A DNA stretch of 64,000 nucleotides from the NCBI RefSeq assembly GCF_001613225.1, contig NZ_BDBY01000071.1, forward strand, positions 1 to 64,000, written 5' to 3'. The notes below the pieces were generated by a model that was not told where the DNA came from, made no database searches, and was given only the letters and a program-made list of their open reading frames with translations. The first letter of the stretch is position 1. Each line of letters opens with the position of its first letter. Source of the DNA: Nocardia pseudovaccinii NBRC 100343. GTDB taxonomy: Bacteria > Actinomycetota > Actinomycetes > Mycobacteriales > Mycobacteriaceae. Below are positions 25,579 to 34,394 of the stretch, piece after piece. The translations under genes were made by a program, and so were the position numbers.

Positions 25579-26949
25579 CTACTTCAAATCGCTCATGCTG
25601 AGCCCGACATCGGCGAGGGTCATGGCCTTGCCGTAGTCGTTCTTGTACACGTACGCGTCCATATCGCAGCGGTATGGACCGGTATCGGGTTTGAAACCGG
25701 TGGCCTGCTGCCAGCCCTGCGGGGTCGCCTGCACGATGTTGTAGCACTTCGGCAGCGCTCCGGTCGGCCGCAGATCCACCGGTGCCTGCAGGCCGCCCGC
25801 GGTCCACGCCGTCTCCTTGCTGGCGGCGTCGTACACGCATTTGCGGGTCAACTGATCACCGCAGCTCCCAGCCGATTTGGCGAAAAGCAGCCACTCGGAG
25901 AACGCACGCAGCGCCGGATAGGTGACATCCTTACCGGGGGCGTACTTGGCGAACAGGTCCTTCACCAGCTTGACATCCGGCACCGTCGCGGACGCCTCGA
26001 GCGGCGCGATGCCACTGAGATCGGCGAAATTGTTCTGCGCCGCAAGGGATTTGCCCGCCAGCTCCAGGAACTGCCCGTTGTAGGCGTTGCTGTTGGCGTC
26101 GATCCAGTCCAGCTTGTAGTCCATCCCGGTCAGCACATCCTCGAGCTTGGCCAGGCTGCGGAAATCGCCGAGGAAGATCAGCCCCTTGACGCCCTTGCTC
26201 TTGATCGACTGCGCATACGGCGTCCAGTCCGCGACGCCGGTGGCCGGATAGAGCTCGTTGTACACCACCGAGGCGTTCATCGCGCTCAGCGATTCCTGGA
26301 ATTTGGGCACCATCGCCTTGGTCACCGGCGAATCGCCGGTGATGATGCCGACCGCACCGGCCGAGGCCGGGTAGGTCGTCAGCAGCCACTGGTGGTACGC
26401 GGTGTAGATGTCGTAGGGGCGAGAGGCCGACGCGCCGCCGCCGACCTGTAGGTCGGATCCGGAGTTCTTCACGTCGACGACCTGCGCCGGAAACTCCGGC
26501 AGCAAGCACTTCAACCGATCCTCGACGCCGAGCGAATCCAGTGCGGCGCCGCCACCGACCAGCGCGAAGTCCTCGCGGCAGGCCTCGATCATGCGCTGGC
26601 GGACTTGCATGAGCTTCGCATCGCGCACGGTGGCCACCAGCTTGCGCCCGCCGACACCGCCGGCGGCATTGCACCAGGAGGTGAAAACATTTGCCGCATC
26701 GACGAATTCGGTGTTCTTGGTGAAACCGACGTCACTGAAGACCCCGACCTTGATCTCGCCCGCGGTGACACCCTGCGCGGACGAACTCGACGGCTTACCG
26801 GCCTGGCAGACATTCTTCAGATCACCGAAGTCGCCCGACGCAGTCGAGCTGGTGGTGTTGGTGCCCTCGACTTCCTCACCACCACGACTACAGCCGGCCG
26901 CCAGCAGCGCGGCTGCCAGCAGAGCAACGAGTATTCGCTGCGATTTCAC
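25579..26949 (-). CDS. ABC importer substrate-binding lipoprotein
   Basis: This 456-residue protein from GTG 26949 follows GAGGAGGAAAC. It has a lipoprotein signal with lipobox LLAAGC, so Cys20 would be lipidated and the protein held at the outer face of the membrane. The mature part has the two-lobe fold of Leu/Ile/Val-type receptors (IKVGVFSDVGFTKN; GIITGDSPVTKAM). Several Cys residues could form disulfides. It is the first gene of the five-gene importer operon and shares a divergent promoter region with the amidohydrolase gene. The ligand is unknown. Confidence 0.88.
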   Translation of the reverse strand: MKSQRILVALLAAALLAAGCSRGGEEVEGTNTTSSTASGDFGDLKNVCQAGKPSSSSAQGVTAGEIKVGVFSDVGFTKNTEFVDAANVFTSWCNAAGGVGGRKLVATVRDAKLMQVRQRMIEACREDFALVGGGAALDSLGVEDRLKCLLPEFPAQVVDVKNSGSDLQVGGGASASRPYDIYTAYHQWLLTTYPASAGAVGIITGDSPVTKAMVPKFQESLSAMNASVVYNELYPATGVADWTPYAQSIKSKGVKGLIFLGDFRSLAKLEDVLTGMDYKLDWIDANSNAYNGQFLELAGKSLAAQNNFADLSGIAPLEASATVPDVKLVKDLFAKYAPGKDVTYPALRAFSEWLLFAKSAGSCGDQLTRKCVYDAASKETAWTAGGLQAPVDLRPTGALPKCYNIVQATPQGWQQATGFKPDTGPYRCDMDAYVYKNDYGKAMTLADVGLSMSDLK

Positions 26950-27182
26950 GTTTCCTCCTCTATGGGACGCCGCCACGATCGGTCGAGGCCCGCGTCCCTG
27001 TTCTTCATCGAGCGGCGCCCCTACCGGATCTGGTGCTCTCGCCGTCGGGAAAGCAGCTTTCCATATCAGGAGAATCAACACGGTCGATTTGGGAAATGTG
27101 ATCTGCATCTAACTTCGATGACAGCTCGACCGAGCCCACCCCGCGACAACCCGCCAGCACGCGATTGCCACCAGGCAGGAAT

Positions 27183-27219
27183 GAGAATAGGATTCTCACA
27201 AATAGTGAAGGAGGATCTC
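27183..27219 (+). promoter_or_regulatory. Perfect GAGARTNNNRYTCTC palindrome upstream of amidohydrolase gene
   Basis: GAGAATAGGATTCTC at 27183-27197 matches all 12 scored positions, and flanking T and A extend it to a 17-bp perfect palindrome. A weaker copy at 27205-27219 (about 9 of 12) is 22 bp away but overlaps the ribosome site, so it may be chance. Confidence 0.72.
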
Positions 27220-28401
27220 ATGTCGGCCCAAACCTTGCCGTATCCGCTGTTCGACGCGGACAACCACATGTACGAGACCAAGGAAGCACTGACCCGCCAC
27301 CTGCCCAAGCGGTACGAGGGCATCATCCAGTACGTCGAGGTCAACGGCCGGACCAAGATCGCGGTGCGGGGGCAGATCAGCCAGTACATCCCCAACCCCA
27401 CCTTCTCGGTGGTCGCGCGTCCCGGTGCCATGGAGGATTACTTCAAGAACGGCAACCCGGAGGGCAAGAGCCGCCGCGAGATCTTCGGCGAGCCGATGAA
27501 GGCCATCGATGCCTTCCGTGAGCCCGGACCGCGCCTGGCGCTCATGGACGAGCTGAAGGTCGACCGGAGCTTGATGTTCCCCACCCTGGCCAGCCTGGTG
27601 GAGGAGCGCCTGCGCGACGATCCGGAAGCCATCCACGCCATCGTCCATTCGCTGAACCAGTGGATGCTCGAGACCTGGTCGTTCAATTACCAGGACCGGA
27701 TCTTCGCGGTTCCGGTCATCACCCTGCCGATCATCGAGGAGGCGATCAAGGAGCTGGAGTGGGTCGTCGAGCACGGCGCCAAGGCGATCCTGATCCGCCC
27801 CGCTCCGGTGCCGGGCTTCCGCGGCCCGCGCTCGTTCGCGCTGCCGGAATTCGATCCGTTCTGGAAGCGGGTCGTCGAGCTCGGCGTCGCCGTGACCATG
27901 CACACCTCCGACAGCGGCTACGCGCGCTACACCCAGGAATGGGACGGCGCCAATGCCGAGATGCTGCCGTTCGTCACCAATGCCTTCAGCATGGTCAACG
28001 AATGGCGACCGGTGGAGGACGCCGTGACCTCGCTGCTGTGCCACGGTGCGCTGCTGCGGCATCCGGAGCTGAAGGTCGCCATCATCGAGAGCGGCGCCGC
28101 CTGGCTGGGCCCGCTCATGAACAAACTGTCCGAAACCTTCAAGAAGGCGCCCGAAGGCTTCGGCATGCAGAACCCGATCGAGACCATCAAAAACCAGATC
28201 TTCGTCAGCCCCTTCTACGAGGAGGGCGTGAGCGACCTGATCGACCTCATCGGCGTGGATCGGGTGCTGTTCGGATCCGACTACCCGCACCCCGAGGGCC
28301 TGGCCCAGCCGACCCACTTCGCCGATATGCTCACCCATCTGCCGGTCGAGGATCAGGCCAAGATCATGGGCGGCAACCTGGCGGGTCTGCTCGGCGTATG
28401 A
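27220..28401 (+). CDS. Amidohydrolase 2-type TIM-barrel metal-dependent hydrolase/decarboxylase
   Basis: This 393-residue protein starts at ATG 27220 after AAGGAGG. It opens with LFDADNHMYE, where DADNH replaces the usual DxHxH, contains MHTSDSG mid-chain, and ends with DRVLFGSDYPHPEG, the Asp-bearing metal motif of the amidohydrolase 2 family (ACMSD/LigW-like). The family hydrolyses or decarboxylates cyclic acids. A paralogue at 34395-35648 also has the palindrome in front, so both are probably induced with the same pathway. The precise substrate is unknown. Confidence 0.86.
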   Translation: MSAQTLPYPLFDADNHMYETKEALTRHLPKRYEGIIQYVEVNGRTKIAVRGQISQYIPNPTFSVVARPGAMEDYFKNGNPEGKSRREIFGEPMKAIDAFREPGPRLALMDELKVDRSLMFPTLASLVEERLRDDPEAIHAIVHSLNQWMLETWSFNYQDRIFAVPVITLPIIEEAIKELEWVVEHGAKAILIRPAPVPGFRGPRSFALPEFDPFWKRVVELGVAVTMHTSDSGYARYTQEWDGANAEMLPFVTNAFSMVNEWRPVEDAVTSLLCHGALLRHPELKVAIIESGAAWLGPLMNKLSETFKKAPEGFGMQNPIETIKNQIFVSPFYEEGVSDLIDLIGVDRVLFGSDYPHPEGLAQPTHFADMLTHLPVEDQAKIMGGNLAGLLGV

Positions 28402-28474
28402 GTGGTCAGGCCCGGAGGCGGCAGCGACGCGTAACCACGCAGGGCCCCACTCATGCGCCGAGTAGGCACAGCGT

Positions 28475-29902
28475 ATGACCTGGGAGACCATCCCGCAGAT
28501 GGTCATGAGTGCGGCCGACCGCTTCGGCGCCGCCGAAGCGGTCGTGGACGGACCATTGCGGATCAGCTTCACCGAACTCGCGCAACGGGTCCGCCGGGCC
28601 GCGGGCGCCTTCGCGAACGCCGGAGTCGAATCCGGTGACCGCGTGGCGATCTGGGCGCCCAATTCGGCCGAGTGGATCATCGCGGCGTTCGGATTGCTGA
28701 CCGCGGGCGGGGTGCTCGTCCCGGTCAACACCCGGTTCAGGGCCGAGGAGGCCGACGATATCGTGCGCCGCAGCAGTGCGAAACTGCTGCTGGTGCAGCA
28801 GGGCTTCCTCGGCGTGGACTACGCGGGTCCGGACGGCGTGCCGGTGATCGACCTGAAGTCGGACTTCCTGTCCAGCGGTACGCCGTTCGAACGGCAGGTG
28901 CGTGGCACGGATATCGCGGACATCATCTATACCTCGGGCACAACCGGAAAGCCCAAGGGCGCCATGATGAATCATCTGCAGACCCTGCGGCTGTATTCGG
29001 AATGGTGCGAGCTGGCCGATCTGCGGGAGGGCGATCGCTATCTGATCGTCAATCCGTTCTTCCACACCTTCGGATACAAGGCCGGGATCATCGCGTCGCT
29101 CATCCGCGGCGCGACGATCCTCCCGGTCCCGGTCTTCGATGTCGATCGGGTGCTCGAGTTGGTCGAGCGCGAGCGGGTGACGATGCTGCCCGGTCCGCCG
29201 ACCCTTTATCACTCGCTACTGGAGGCCAAGGACCGTTACGAACTGTCGTCGCTGCGGACGGCGGTCACCGGGGCCGCCGATATTCCGGTCGAACTGATCC
29301 GCCGGGTGCACGAGGAGTTGCCGTTCCGATCGATCATGACCGGATACGGGCTCACCGAGGCGGGCACCGCGACGGCGTCACGGCCCGGCGACACCTTCGA
29401 GCAGATCGCGACCACCGTCGGAACCGCCTGCGACGGCATCGAAGTGCGCATCGCCGATGACGGCGAGGTGCTCGTCCGCGGGTACTCCGTCATGCAGGGC
29501 TACCTCGACGATCCCGAGGCGACCGCCGCGGCCGTCGACCCCGAGGGCTGGCTGCACACCGGTGACCTCGGCAGCCTGGATTCCGACGGACGGCTGCGGA
29601 TCATGGGCCGCAAGAAGGACATGTTCATCGTCGGCGGCTTCAATGCCTATCCGGCCGAGATCGAAGGCGTTCTCCTCGAGCATCCGGCCGTCGCGCAGGT
29701 GGCGGTGGTCGGCGTTCCCGACGAGCGGCTCGGGCAAGTCGGCAAGGCGTTCGTGGTAGCCACCGGACCGATCTCCGAACAAGAACTGATCGGCTGGGCC
29801 AAGACCCGCATGGCGGGTTACAAGGTCCCGCGTTTCGCGGATTTCCGGGAAGCGCTGCCGTTGAACGCCACCGGGAAGGTGATGAAGGATCAGCTGCGGT
29901 AG
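28475..29902 (+). CDS. Fatty-acid/steroid CoA ligase (FadD-type)
   Basis: This 475-residue adenylate-forming enzyme has the AMP loop YTSGTTGKPKG, GYGLTEAG, and hinge TGDLGSLDSDGRLRIMGRKKD. The catalytic Lys is in the final NATGKVMK. It is shorter than typical FadD proteins (about 500-560) yet keeps all core motifs. It activates a carboxylic acid to its CoA ester at the cost of ATP. It follows the amidohydrolase by 73 bp and probably shares its transcript. Its stop lies only 2 bp from the convergent LLM gene stop, with no hairpin between them. Confidence 0.9.
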   Translation: MTWETIPQMVMSAADRFGAAEAVVDGPLRISFTELAQRVRRAAGAFANAGVESGDRVAIWAPNSAEWIIAAFGLLTAGGVLVPVNTRFRAEEADDIVRRSSAKLLLVQQGFLGVDYAGPDGVPVIDLKSDFLSSGTPFERQVRGTDIADIIYTSGTTGKPKGAMMNHLQTLRLYSEWCELADLREGDRYLIVNPFFHTFGYKAGIIASLIRGATILPVPVFDVDRVLELVERERVTMLPGPPTLYHSLLEAKDRYELSSLRTAVTGAADIPVELIRRVHEELPFRSIMTGYGLTEAGTATASRPGDTFEQIATTVGTACDGIEVRIADDGEVLVRGYSVMQGYLDDPEATAAAVDPEGWLHTGDLGSLDSDGRLRIMGRKKDMFIVGGFNAYPAEIEGVLLEHPAVAQVAVVGVPDERLGQVGKAFVVATGPISEQELIGWAKTRMAGYKVPRFADFREALPLNATGKVMKDQLR

Positions 29903-29904
29903 GC

Positions 29905-30765
29905 CTACCGCAGGTTCCCGATCACCTTCGCGCCGAATTCGGCCAATGTCTCCGGTGCGGCGAAATCGGTGAACCACACGTAGAACCGCTCGACGCCGCG
30001 CTCGACGAGGTCGCCGAAATGCGCGACGAGTTGCGCGGCGTCACCGACGACAAGGCCGTCACCGAGCTGACCGAATCGCCGAGTGCTGCGCGCGTGCACC
30101 TCCGCGGCATCCCGGCCGTGGCCGACGAAACCGACCATCTGCTGCACGGATACCCGCGCCGACCCGATCTCGGGTCGCAGTTCGGTGAGCCGGTTCAGTT
30201 GCGGCGCAGGCAGGTTCCACCAGGTGGCATAGCCACGCACCAATTCCAGCAGGGGTGCGCTCGTGCCGCCGATGACAATCGGAATCGGTGTACTCGGCGC
30301 CGGTACCTGCACCGGCCCCTCGGTATTCGGTGCGCCCCAATACTGGTGCAGCAGTTCCAGACTGCGCCGCAGCCGATCCCGTCGCGCGGCCGCCCGGTCC
30401 CGGGTGATGTCGAATCCCACCAGCTCGTGCGGTACCGAACCGGCGCCGAGGCCGAGCTCGAATCTGCCGCCCGATGCCTCCTGCAGCGTCACCGCTTCCT
30501 TGGCGAGTATCGCCGGATGCCGGAACGAGTCGCACAACACCAGATGTCCGATCCGCAGCCGCTCGGTTCGCGCGGCCACCCATGCGGCCACCGTCATCGC
30601 CTCCCAGAGCGGCAATTGTTCGGCACCGGGCGCGACCAGATGATCGATGAACGCGATGCCGTCGAAACCGCTGGCCTCGGCCACGCGGGCCCGTTCCACG
30701 ATGTCGTCCACGCGCAATTTGATCTGCGGCAAGAACAGAAACCACTCGGGCGTCGGATTGTTCAC
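29905..30765 (-). CDS. LLM-class (luciferase-like) oxidoreductase, probably F420- or FMN-dependent
   Basis: This 286-residue protein from GTG 30765 has a luciferase-like TIM barrel. It begins WFLFLPQIKLRVDDIVERA and contains GFDGIAFIDHL, RLRIGHLVLCDSFRHPA and FELGLGAGSVPHE. Such proteins use reduced F420 or flavin; the short length and mycolic-bacteria setting favour F420. The start overlaps the SDR stop as GTGA and the SDR in turn overlaps the radical SAM gene, so three redox proteins are made from one message. The substrate is unknown; a role in the same oxidation step as the SDR is likely. Confidence 0.85.
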   Translation of the reverse strand: MNNPTPEWFLFLPQIKLRVDDIVERARVAEASGFDGIAFIDHLVAPGAEQLPLWEAMTVAAWVAARTERLRIGHLVLCDSFRHPAILAKEAVTLQEASGGRFELGLGAGSVPHELVGFDITRDRAAARRDRLRRSLELLHQYWGAPNTEGPVQVPAPSTPIPIVIGGTSAPLLELVRGYATWWNLPAPQLNRLTELRPEIGSARVSVQQMVGFVGHGRDAAEVHARSTRRFGQLGDGLVVGDAAQLVAHFGDLVERGVERFYVWFTDFAAPETLAEFGAKVIGNLR

Positions 30766-31580
30766 AGTGCCAGGCCACCGTCGACGGCGACTGTCGCACC
30801 GGTCATCGCGCTGCTGTCCGGCCCGGCCAGAAACGCCAGCACGCTGGCGATCTCACCCGGATCGAGCAACCGTCCGATCGGCTGTTGGCCCGCGAATCCC
30901 GTAACGTCGGGCAGCCGGTAGAGGCGCGCGATCTCGGCAAGCAGCGCGGTATCGGCGGAGCCGGGACTCACCGCGTTCGCGGTTACCCCGGTACCGCCGA
31001 GCTCCGCGCCCAGTGCCCGAATCAGCCCTGTCACACCGGCTTTCGCCGCACAGTAGACGGCCAGCTGCGGCAGCCCCTTCGTCGCGGCGGCCGAGGCGAC
31101 GGCCAGGAACCGCCCCGATCGCGGCGCGGGCCGGGCCAGCAGCGCCGGAACCGCCGCCCGCGCCAGATTCACGACCCCGCCCAGGCAGACATCCAGGACC
31201 GCGCGCTCCTGCTCGATCGGCATCTCCCACAACGGAACTCCACCGGCGATTACCCCGGCCGCCGCGACCACCGCATCCAGCCCGCCCCAAGTACCGACCG
31301 CCTCGGCCACCGCGGCCTGCAGTGCGGACGGATCGCGCACGTCCGCGATATACGGTCGCACCGCACCGACCCGGTTCACCCGGCTGCTCGCCTCGGTCGC
31401 CACCGCGACAAGTTCCTGTTTACTCCCCATCGGATAGGGCAGCGCGGGATCATCGCTCGCCAGATCCACCGCGAGTACCGACCAGCCCCGAGACGCCAAT
31501 TCCAGCACGGTCGCGGCCCCGATCCCCCGCGCGGCGCCGGTGACCAGGGCGACCCGCCGATGCTCCGAACGCGAGGTCAC
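30762..31580 (-). CDS. Short-chain dehydrogenase/reductase, mycofactocin-associated type
   Basis: This 272-residue protein starts with GTG 31580, overlapping the radical SAM stop as GTGA. It has the cofactor motif TGAARGIG near residue 17 and catalytic Tyr-x3-Lys in YCAAK, with SAAA before it. An insertion after the second strand (DDPALPYPMGSKQELVAV) resembles the extra loop of mycofactocin-coupled SDRs, which hold NAD tightly and pass electrons to mycofactocin. Its place behind an MftC-like gene supports that, although the assignment is inferred. It would oxidise an alcohol or hydroxy intermediate. Confidence 0.82.
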   Translation of the reverse strand: MTSRSEHRRVALVTGAARGIGAATVLELASRGWSVLAVDLASDDPALPYPMGSKQELVAVATEASSRVNRVGAVRPYIADVRDPSALQAAVAEAVGTWGGLDAVVAAAGVIAGGVPLWEMPIEQERAVLDVCLGGVVNLARAAVPALLARPAPRSGRFLAVASAAATKGLPQLAVYCAAKAGVTGLIRALGAELGGTGVTANAVSPGSADTALLAEIARLYRLPDVTGFAGQQPIGRLLDPGEIASVLAFLAGPDSSAMTGATVAVDGGLAL

Positions 31581-32437
31581 GCCGACCTCCGAACCGCTGC
31601 ATACTCGGCAACCGCTCGACGCCGATGCCCCGACGACAGTTGGGTGAACAGTTCCGAGTTTCGCCGGATGGGTTCGAATCCGCCTGCGGCACGGATGTTT
31701 CCGGCGCGGAAGCGGTCGTGGCCCGCGAACGGACAGGCGAAGACGTTGCCGACCGGGTCGATCAGGCACCCCACCCGCGAATCTCCGGTCAGCACATCGT
31801 GCTCGCGTAGCCAGGCGTCGATCACCCACTGCTGATCCGCCGTCGGGTGCAGTTCGTCCCAGCCATGGCCCGACGGCAGCAACCGGGTCAGCCGCAGCCG
31901 AGCGCCGAACATATCGGCAATCGCCTCGAGTGCGTCCAGACTGCCGACGTTATGTCTGGTCGCCGCGACGGACAGCTCGAATCCATAGACGCCCGACGAC
32001 GCGAGCAACTCCATCGCGCGCACCGCCGCCCGGTATGCCCCGGTGCCGCGCACCGCGTCGTTGACCGCCTCGGTCGCGCCGTCGAGGCAGATCCGCACGT
32101 CGATATCGCCGTTTCCGGCGATCCGCCGCGCGGCATGGGGAGTGATCCGAATTCCATTGGTGGAGAACTTCACTCCGATGTGCTTGGCGGTGGAGTAGTC
32201 GACCAGTTCCCAGAAGTCCGGGCGTACGGTCGGCTCGCCGCCGCCGACATCGACGCGGCAAATCCGCATCCGCTCGAATTCATCGATCAGGGCCTTGCAT
32301 TCGGCGGTGCTCAGCTCGCGCGGATCGCGTCCGCGAGTGCCGGACGAGCAGTGGATGCAGGACAGATCGCAGGCGTGGGTCAACTCCCAGGTCAGGCAGG
32401 TCGGGGCGGCGACGGATTCGCTGGCGTTGTCGATCAT
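31577..32437 (-). CDS. MftC-like radical SAM protein, shortened, SPASM region lost
   Basis: This protein has 286 residues from ATG 32437; ATG 32506 would add 23. CLTWELTHACDLSCIHC supplies Cys23, Cys27 and Cys30 (C-x3-C-x2-C) for the SAM iron-sulfur cluster. VDVGGGEPTVRPDFWELVDY and VKFSTNGIRITP are very close to the mycofactocin maturase MftC as I remember it. After LTGDS it jumps straight to CLIDPVGNVFACPF, lacking a segment MftC has there. It ends before the cysteine-rich SPASM tail. Auxiliary cluster binding should therefore be impaired. It may be a decaying copy or a repurposed enzyme. The later start was chosen because operator sites cover the earlier one. Confidence 0.75.
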   Translation of the reverse strand: MIDNASESVAAPTCLTWELTHACDLSCIHCSSGTRGRDPRELSTAECKALIDEFERMRICRVDVGGGEPTVRPDFWELVDYSTAKHIGVKFSTNGIRITPHAARRIAGNGDIDVRICLDGATEAVNDAVRGTGAYRAAVRAMELLASSGVYGFELSVAATRHNVGSLDALEAIADMFGARLRLTRLLPSGHGWDELHPTADQQWVIDAWLREHDVLTGDSRVGCLIDPVGNVFACPFAGHDRFRAGNIRAAGGFEPIRRNSELFTQLSSGHRRRAVAEYAAVRRSA

Positions 32438-32473
32438 GGGGACTCCCGCGTCATTGCTTGCGCCACCGAGGTG

Positions 32474-32510
32474 GGAAATGTTGTTCTCTTCATAGGGTAA
32501 TGACATTCTG
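32474..32510 (-). promoter_or_regulatory. Tandem GAGARTNNNRYTCTC-type sites upstream of radical SAM operon
   Basis: GGAAATGTTGTTCTC at 32474-32488 scores 10 of 12 and GGTAATGACATTCTG at 32496-32510 scores 9 of 12, spaced exactly 22 bp. They overlap the alternative upstream start codon (32506). Confidence 0.5.
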
Positions 32511-32549
32511 CAATGGAAACAAGGAAGGCGGGCCCCGCCTATTCGGTTA

Positions 32550-33383
32550 TCAGGCGACGGCTTCCTCGCCGACGAGGGTGGTGCGGTGCATCAACCGGCG
32601 CGCGCTCACCTCGTAGTGCTGTGCGCGGTGCAGCATGCCGGTGTTGTCCCACACCACCAGATCGCCGGGCCGCCATTGATGCTGCAGGGCGAACTGCGGC
32701 TGGGTGGACCAGTCGAGCAACCGATCCAGCAGCGCCCGGCTCTCGTCCGCCGACATGCCGACGACCTGTGCCGCGGTCGCGCCGATCAGCAGCGACTTAC
32801 GTCCGTTCTTACGCGTCCACACCAGCGGATGCACCCGGGTCGGCACCTTCGCCCATGCGGCCCGCTCCCGGTCCGTCGGATCCGGATTGGCCAGCGACTG
32901 CGCATGCGCGAAACTGTGCACCACTCGCAGGGTTTCGAGTTCGGCCCGCTCCGCGTCCGACAGCGCCGCGTAGGCGGCGAAGGTGTTGGCGAATTCGGTG
33001 CCACCGCCGTCGGCGGCCACCTCGAGCGCGGTCAGCAGGGTGGCCTGCTGCGGGACCGCATCGGTCGCGCCATCGATATGCCAGAAGAAGGTGCCCTCCC
33101 GATAGGCGGCCAGCACGCTCTTGGCCGGATCACGGGTGATGGCCGACACCTCCGGATGCGCCTTCTCGCCACCGAACGGCGCGACCACGACCTCACCGAG
33201 CAGGCGACTCAGCGCAACGAGCGCGTCGTCATCGATGTGGGCGTCGCGGTAGATCACCACCCCGTAGCGGTCGAGCGCCGCGCGCAGGTCGTCGGCAACA
33301 CGCCGATCGGCGAGTTGGCGGCCGGACAGGCCGGTGATTTCCAGTCCGATGTGGTCGGCCACGGGGATGGCGGTGACGGTCAT
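32550..33383 (-). CDS. TauD/TfdA-family Fe(II)/2-oxoglutarate dioxygenase
   Basis: This 277-residue protein starts at ATG 33383 after GAGG. The iron-binding facial triad is visible as HID in FFWHIDGATD and the distal His in MLHRAQHYE. The 2-oxoglutarate-binding Arg lies in ARRLMHRTTL. These enzymes hydroxylate a substrate next to a sulfonate, ether or carboxylate while oxidising 2-oxoglutarate. The start GLEITGLSGRQLAD is typical. It is divergent from a TetR gene 79 bp away, which is probably its regulator. Confidence 0.9.
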   Translation of the reverse strand: MTVTAIPVADHIGLEITGLSGRQLADRRVADDLRAALDRYGVVIYRDAHIDDDALVALSRLLGEVVVAPFGGEKAHPEVSAITRDPAKSVLAAYREGTFFWHIDGATDAVPQQATLLTALEVAADGGGTEFANTFAAYAALSDAERAELETLRVVHSFAHAQSLANPDPTDRERAAWAKVPTRVHPLVWTRKNGRKSLLIGATAAQVVGMSADESRALLDRLLDWSTQPQFALQHQWRPGDLVVWDNTGMLHRAQHYEVSARRLMHRTTLVGEEAVA

Positions 33384-33443
33384 GATGCGCCTCTTCGGTA
33401 CGGCAGCATGCGGGTCGATGCCCTGCGAGTGCTGAACTAGTGC

Positions 33444-33466
33444 CCAAACTTGGTATGTGCATATGC
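33444..33466 (+). promoter_or_regulatory. Candidate TetR operator between tauD-type and tetR-type genes
   Basis: CCAAACTTGG at 33444-33453 (arms CCAA/TTGG) and the perfect 8-bp palindrome GCATATGC at 33459-33466 lie next to each other in the 79-bp divergent gap, overlapping the TetR start. They are suited to autoregulation. Binding is inferred. Confidence 0.35.
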
Positions 33467-34152
33467 TTAACACCGTGACGGATGACAGGTCAAGAGGCCG
33501 GGCGAGCACGGACGAGTCGGCGACCACGCGCGGCACCGCCCGGGTACGCCGGATCGGCGCGCAGGATTCGGCCACCCGGCTCGCCATCCTCGATGCCACC
33601 GCGCAGATCATGCTCGAGCAGGGACATGCCGCGGCGACGTCACGGCGGGTCGCCGCGCTGGCCGGGGTCAAACCCGCACTGGTGCACTACTACTTCCCGA
33701 CCATGGACGACCTGTTCCTGGCGGTATTCCGGCGCGGCGCGGAGGCCAACCTGGAGCGGCAGCGCCAAGCCGTGTTCTCCGAGCAGCCGCTGCATGCGCT
33801 CTGGCAGCTCAGCCGGGAACCGTACGGCACCCGGCTCCAGCAGGAATTCATGGCGCTGGCCAACCAGCGCCCGGCCATCCGGACCGAAATCGCCGCCTAT
33901 ATCGAACGTTTCCGCGATATCCAGGTGACCGCACTGACCTTCATCGCGCGGGCGAGCGGCCTCGACCTCACCGAGCTGCCGCCGGTGGTGATTTCACTGC
34001 TCATCGCCAGCGTGTCCGGCGTCATCGCGACCGAGAATGCCGTCGGCGTCACGCTCGGCCACGCCGATCTGGTCGCATTCGTCGAGCAGTACCTGGACCG
34101 GTTCGAGGCGACGGCCTCCGAACGCACCGAGATCGAGGCCGCGGATTCGTGA
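33463..34152 (+). CDS. TetR-family transcriptional regulator
   Basis: About 229 residues from ATG 33463; GTG 33457 and GTG 33475 are alternative starts, and none has a clear ribosome site. After a basic N-terminal tail, the helix-turn-helix reads TSRRVAALAGVKPALVHYYFPTMDDLF at about residues 53-79, the standard TetR form. The C-terminal ligand domain follows. It probably represses the divergent TauD gene and perhaps itself. It is also one of two TetR proteins in the window that could bind the recurring palindrome, though no such site lies at its own promoter. Confidence 0.85.
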   Translation: MLNTVTDDRSRGRASTDESATTRGTARVRRIGAQDSATRLAILDATAQIMLEQGHAAATSRRVAALAGVKPALVHYYFPTMDDLFLAVFRRGAEANLERQRQAVFSEQPLHALWQLSREPYGTRLQQEFMALANQRPAIRTEIAAYIERFRDIQVTALTFIARASGLDLTELPPVVISLLIASVSGVIATENAVGVTLGHADLVAFVEQYLDRFEATASERTEIEAADS

Positions 34153-34296
34153 TCCGCTACACGCGCTCAGTCCGAGTTTGAGCACCAGTTCAACATCCTG
34201 ATCGGAGTAGCCCCCGGCTCCGCCAGCTCGTCCCCGATATCCGGTGGGAATTTGTCGACCACGCCCGCGCGCAGGGTGTATGGTCGATCTCACTGC

Positions 34297-34333
34297 GAGA
34301 GTGGCATTCTCCCAAATGAAGATTGACCATCTC
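34297..34333 (+). promoter_or_regulatory. Perfect GAGARTNNNRYTCTC site upstream of second amidohydrolase gene
   Basis: GAGAGTGGCATTCTC at 34297-34311 matches all 12 scored positions. A weak copy (8 of 12) follows 22 bp later at 34319-34333. The site ends 84 bp before the start codon. Confidence 0.68.
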
Positions 34334-34394
34334 TCCGCTTGTCCAGATCGGGGTGACGCACACCCCCGGCGTCGCACGAACAGCGAGGAGTCAC

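Noticed and set aside
27048..27084. GGAAAGCAGCTTTCC and GAGAATCAACACGGT, 22 bp apart, near the importer promoter
   Set aside because: Spacing and symmetry are suggestive but each matches only 6 of 12 scored positions, so they were not listed as sites.
33457..33475. GTG 33457 and GTG 33475 as TetR starts
   Set aside because: Neither has a ribosome site better than ATG 33463; kept only as alternatives.
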